From CAWJHE01 sp964614855 (GTDB taxonomy: Bacteria; Chloroflexota; Anaerolineae; Anaerolineales; UBA4823), in assembly GCA_964614855.1 (NCBI GenBank), contig CAZTMX010000056.1:1-15532 (forward strand): a DNA stretch of 15,532 nt, read 5' to 3'. Within the stretch, counting starts at the first letter, position 1. Each line of letters begins with the position of its first letter. Shown here one piece after another: positions 15,278-15,532 of this stretch. Both the position numbers and the translations under genes were made by a program. The notes beneath the pieces were generated by a model that had not been told where the DNA came from, did not search any database, and saw nothing but the letters and a program-made list of their open reading frames with translations.

Positions 15278-15310
15278 GACCCTACCCCCTGCCCGTGTGG
15301 GTGAAACTAC

Positions 15311-15332
15311 AACCTCGCCATTTGGCGAGGTT
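15311..15332. repeat. Array hairpin 4
   Basis: Perfect 10-base arms AACCTCGCCA (15311-15320) and TGGCGAGGTT (15323-15332) are separated by TT. Its arms differ from hairpin 2 at four positions that make two exactly compensated base pairs. Confidence 0.85.
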
Positions 15333-15335
15333 CCG

Positions 15336-15532
15336 CTACCCCCTACCCCCCGCCCGTGTGGGTGAAACCCTTCGCCGTTTACCATCCGCGCCGATGGTAG
15401 TCGTCGGTAGCGGAACCTCGGAATATTCCGATGTTGTTTTTAAATCGTTGCGTATTGTCTTGTCGTCCACTCCAAATAGCCTGGCTATACGGACGTTACT
15501 CCACTCCGTCTCAATCTTCACCTTAGCGACTG
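15336..15532 (-). CDS. Partial gene: C-terminal helix-turn-helix region of a probable ParB-like/mobile-element regulator
   Basis: The frame is open to the right edge of the window and ends at TAG (15338-15336), giving at least 65 residues; the GTG at 15521 is not necessarily the start. It encodes a helix-turn-helix-like segment, WSNVRIARLFGVDDKTIRNDL, followed by SEVPLP and IGADGKRRRV. The order HTH, short linker, (I/T)GxDGK(x)R/Y resembles the C-terminal part of ParB-like proteins of phages, plasmids and integrated elements, as I recall that family; the match is by eye. The last residues (VSPTRAGGRG) are encoded by unit 4 of the 61-bp array. The C-terminus may therefore have been replaced or truncated by the repeats, or the repeats may have been seeded from this gene. 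Confidence 0.5.
   Translation of the reverse strand, partial: VAKVKIETEWSNVRIARLFGVDDKTIRNDLKTTSEYSEVPLPTTTIGADGKRRRVSPTRAGGRG
15414..15435. repeat. Hairpin motif inside the partial gene, related to the array hairpins
   Basis: AACCTCGGAA (15414-15423) and TTCCGATGTT (15426-15435) pair with one mismatch around TA. The flank GGTAGCGG on its left gives the same orientation as hairpin 3. In the minus-strand frame it encodes part of TSEYSEVPLP, so the array motif also occurs within coding sequence. Confidence 0.7.

Larger units (their letters stand above)
15125..15368. repeat. Array of four 61-bp units: direct repeat plus variable palindrome
   Basis: The string GTGTGGGTGAAAC occurs at 15173, 15234, 15295 and 15356, exactly 61 bp apart. 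The conserved part is about 27-28 bp and ends in TGCCCGTGTGGGTGAAAC. It is identical in units 2 and 3, has one change in unit 4, and is diverged at its left end in unit 1. Each repeat alternates with a segment of about 33 bp built around a perfect inverted repeat that begins AAC and ends GTT. Segments 2 and 4 match at 27 of 33 positions; segment 3 is the same motif inverted. Spacing and repeat length resemble a type I CRISPR array, but related palindromic spacers do not. As 61 is not a multiple of three, no reading frame is kept through the array. Confidence 0.85.

Noticed and set aside
15104..15304. Plus-strand open frame through the repeat array
   Set aside because: It exists only because the repeats lack stops in one frame. 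The 61-bp period shifts frame each unit, there is no ribosome site, and the product is low-complexity.
15125..15368. CRISPR array (repeat about 28 bp, period 61 bp as in type I-E)
   Set aside because: The would-be spacers are all perfect palindromes with common AAC/GTT ends and shared flanks, two are alike at 27 of 33 positions, and one is an inverted version of the others. Acquired spacers are unrelated. No cas gene is in the window.
15125..15368. Integron attC sites
   Set aside because: The inverted-repeat ends do not match GTTRRRY/RYYYAAC core sites, there are no gene cassettes between units and no integrase is visible.

Overview
The window looks like chromosomal DNA from an anaerobic or facultative member of the Chloroflexota, probably Anaerolineae-like. 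This is an inference. It rests on moderate GC, lipoproteins and a membrane protein with Thr-Pro-rich linkers (TPTxTPT), tRNAs without encoded CCA, and the gene repertoire. No 16S or other marker gene is present to confirm it.

Left half (about 220-7500, all on the minus strand): two transcription units, each closed by an intrinsic terminator. The upstream unit encodes a periplasmic-binding-fold lipoprotein, a large membrane histidine kinase (PAS-like, coiled coils, GAF, HisKA_3, HATPase) and a NarL/LuxR-type response regulator. The downstream unit is a polar-amino-acid-type ABC importer: two HisM/GlnP-like permeases overlapping by ATGA, a lipoprotein binding protein, and a GlnQ-like ATPase. 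The juxtaposition suggests that the lipoprotein and kinase sense an extracellular solute and that the regulator controls the importer.

Middle (7580-10630): a minus-strand tRNA-Val(UAC) with a near-consensus promoter and a terminator. Rightward genes follow: an RpiR-type regulator with a degenerate SIS domain, a fumarylacetoacetate-hydrolase-family enzyme, and a two-TM protein of unknown function with Thr-Pro-rich linkers.

Right part (10655-14710): a leftward psuK-psuG pair for pseudouridine catabolism (pseudouridine to pseudouridine 5'-phosphate to uracil plus ribose 5-phosphate). Divergent from it are a DUF362 protein with a C-terminal membrane anchor and a PHP-domain metal phosphoesterase, then a tRNA-Leu(UAA).

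Beyond tRNA-Leu (14711-15532) the character changes. There is about 620 bp without a convincing gene. It contains several hairpins, a strong minus-strand terminator, and an array of four direct repeats spaced exactly 61 bp apart. Each repeat is separated from the next by a perfect inverted repeat. Two of the hairpins differ only by two compensated base pairs and two loop bases, and one hairpin segment is inverted. The array runs into the 3' end of a partial minus-strand gene with a helix-turn-helix, resembling the C-terminal part of ParB-like mobile-element regulators. This repeat/hairpin region beside a tRNA is the most unusual part of the window.
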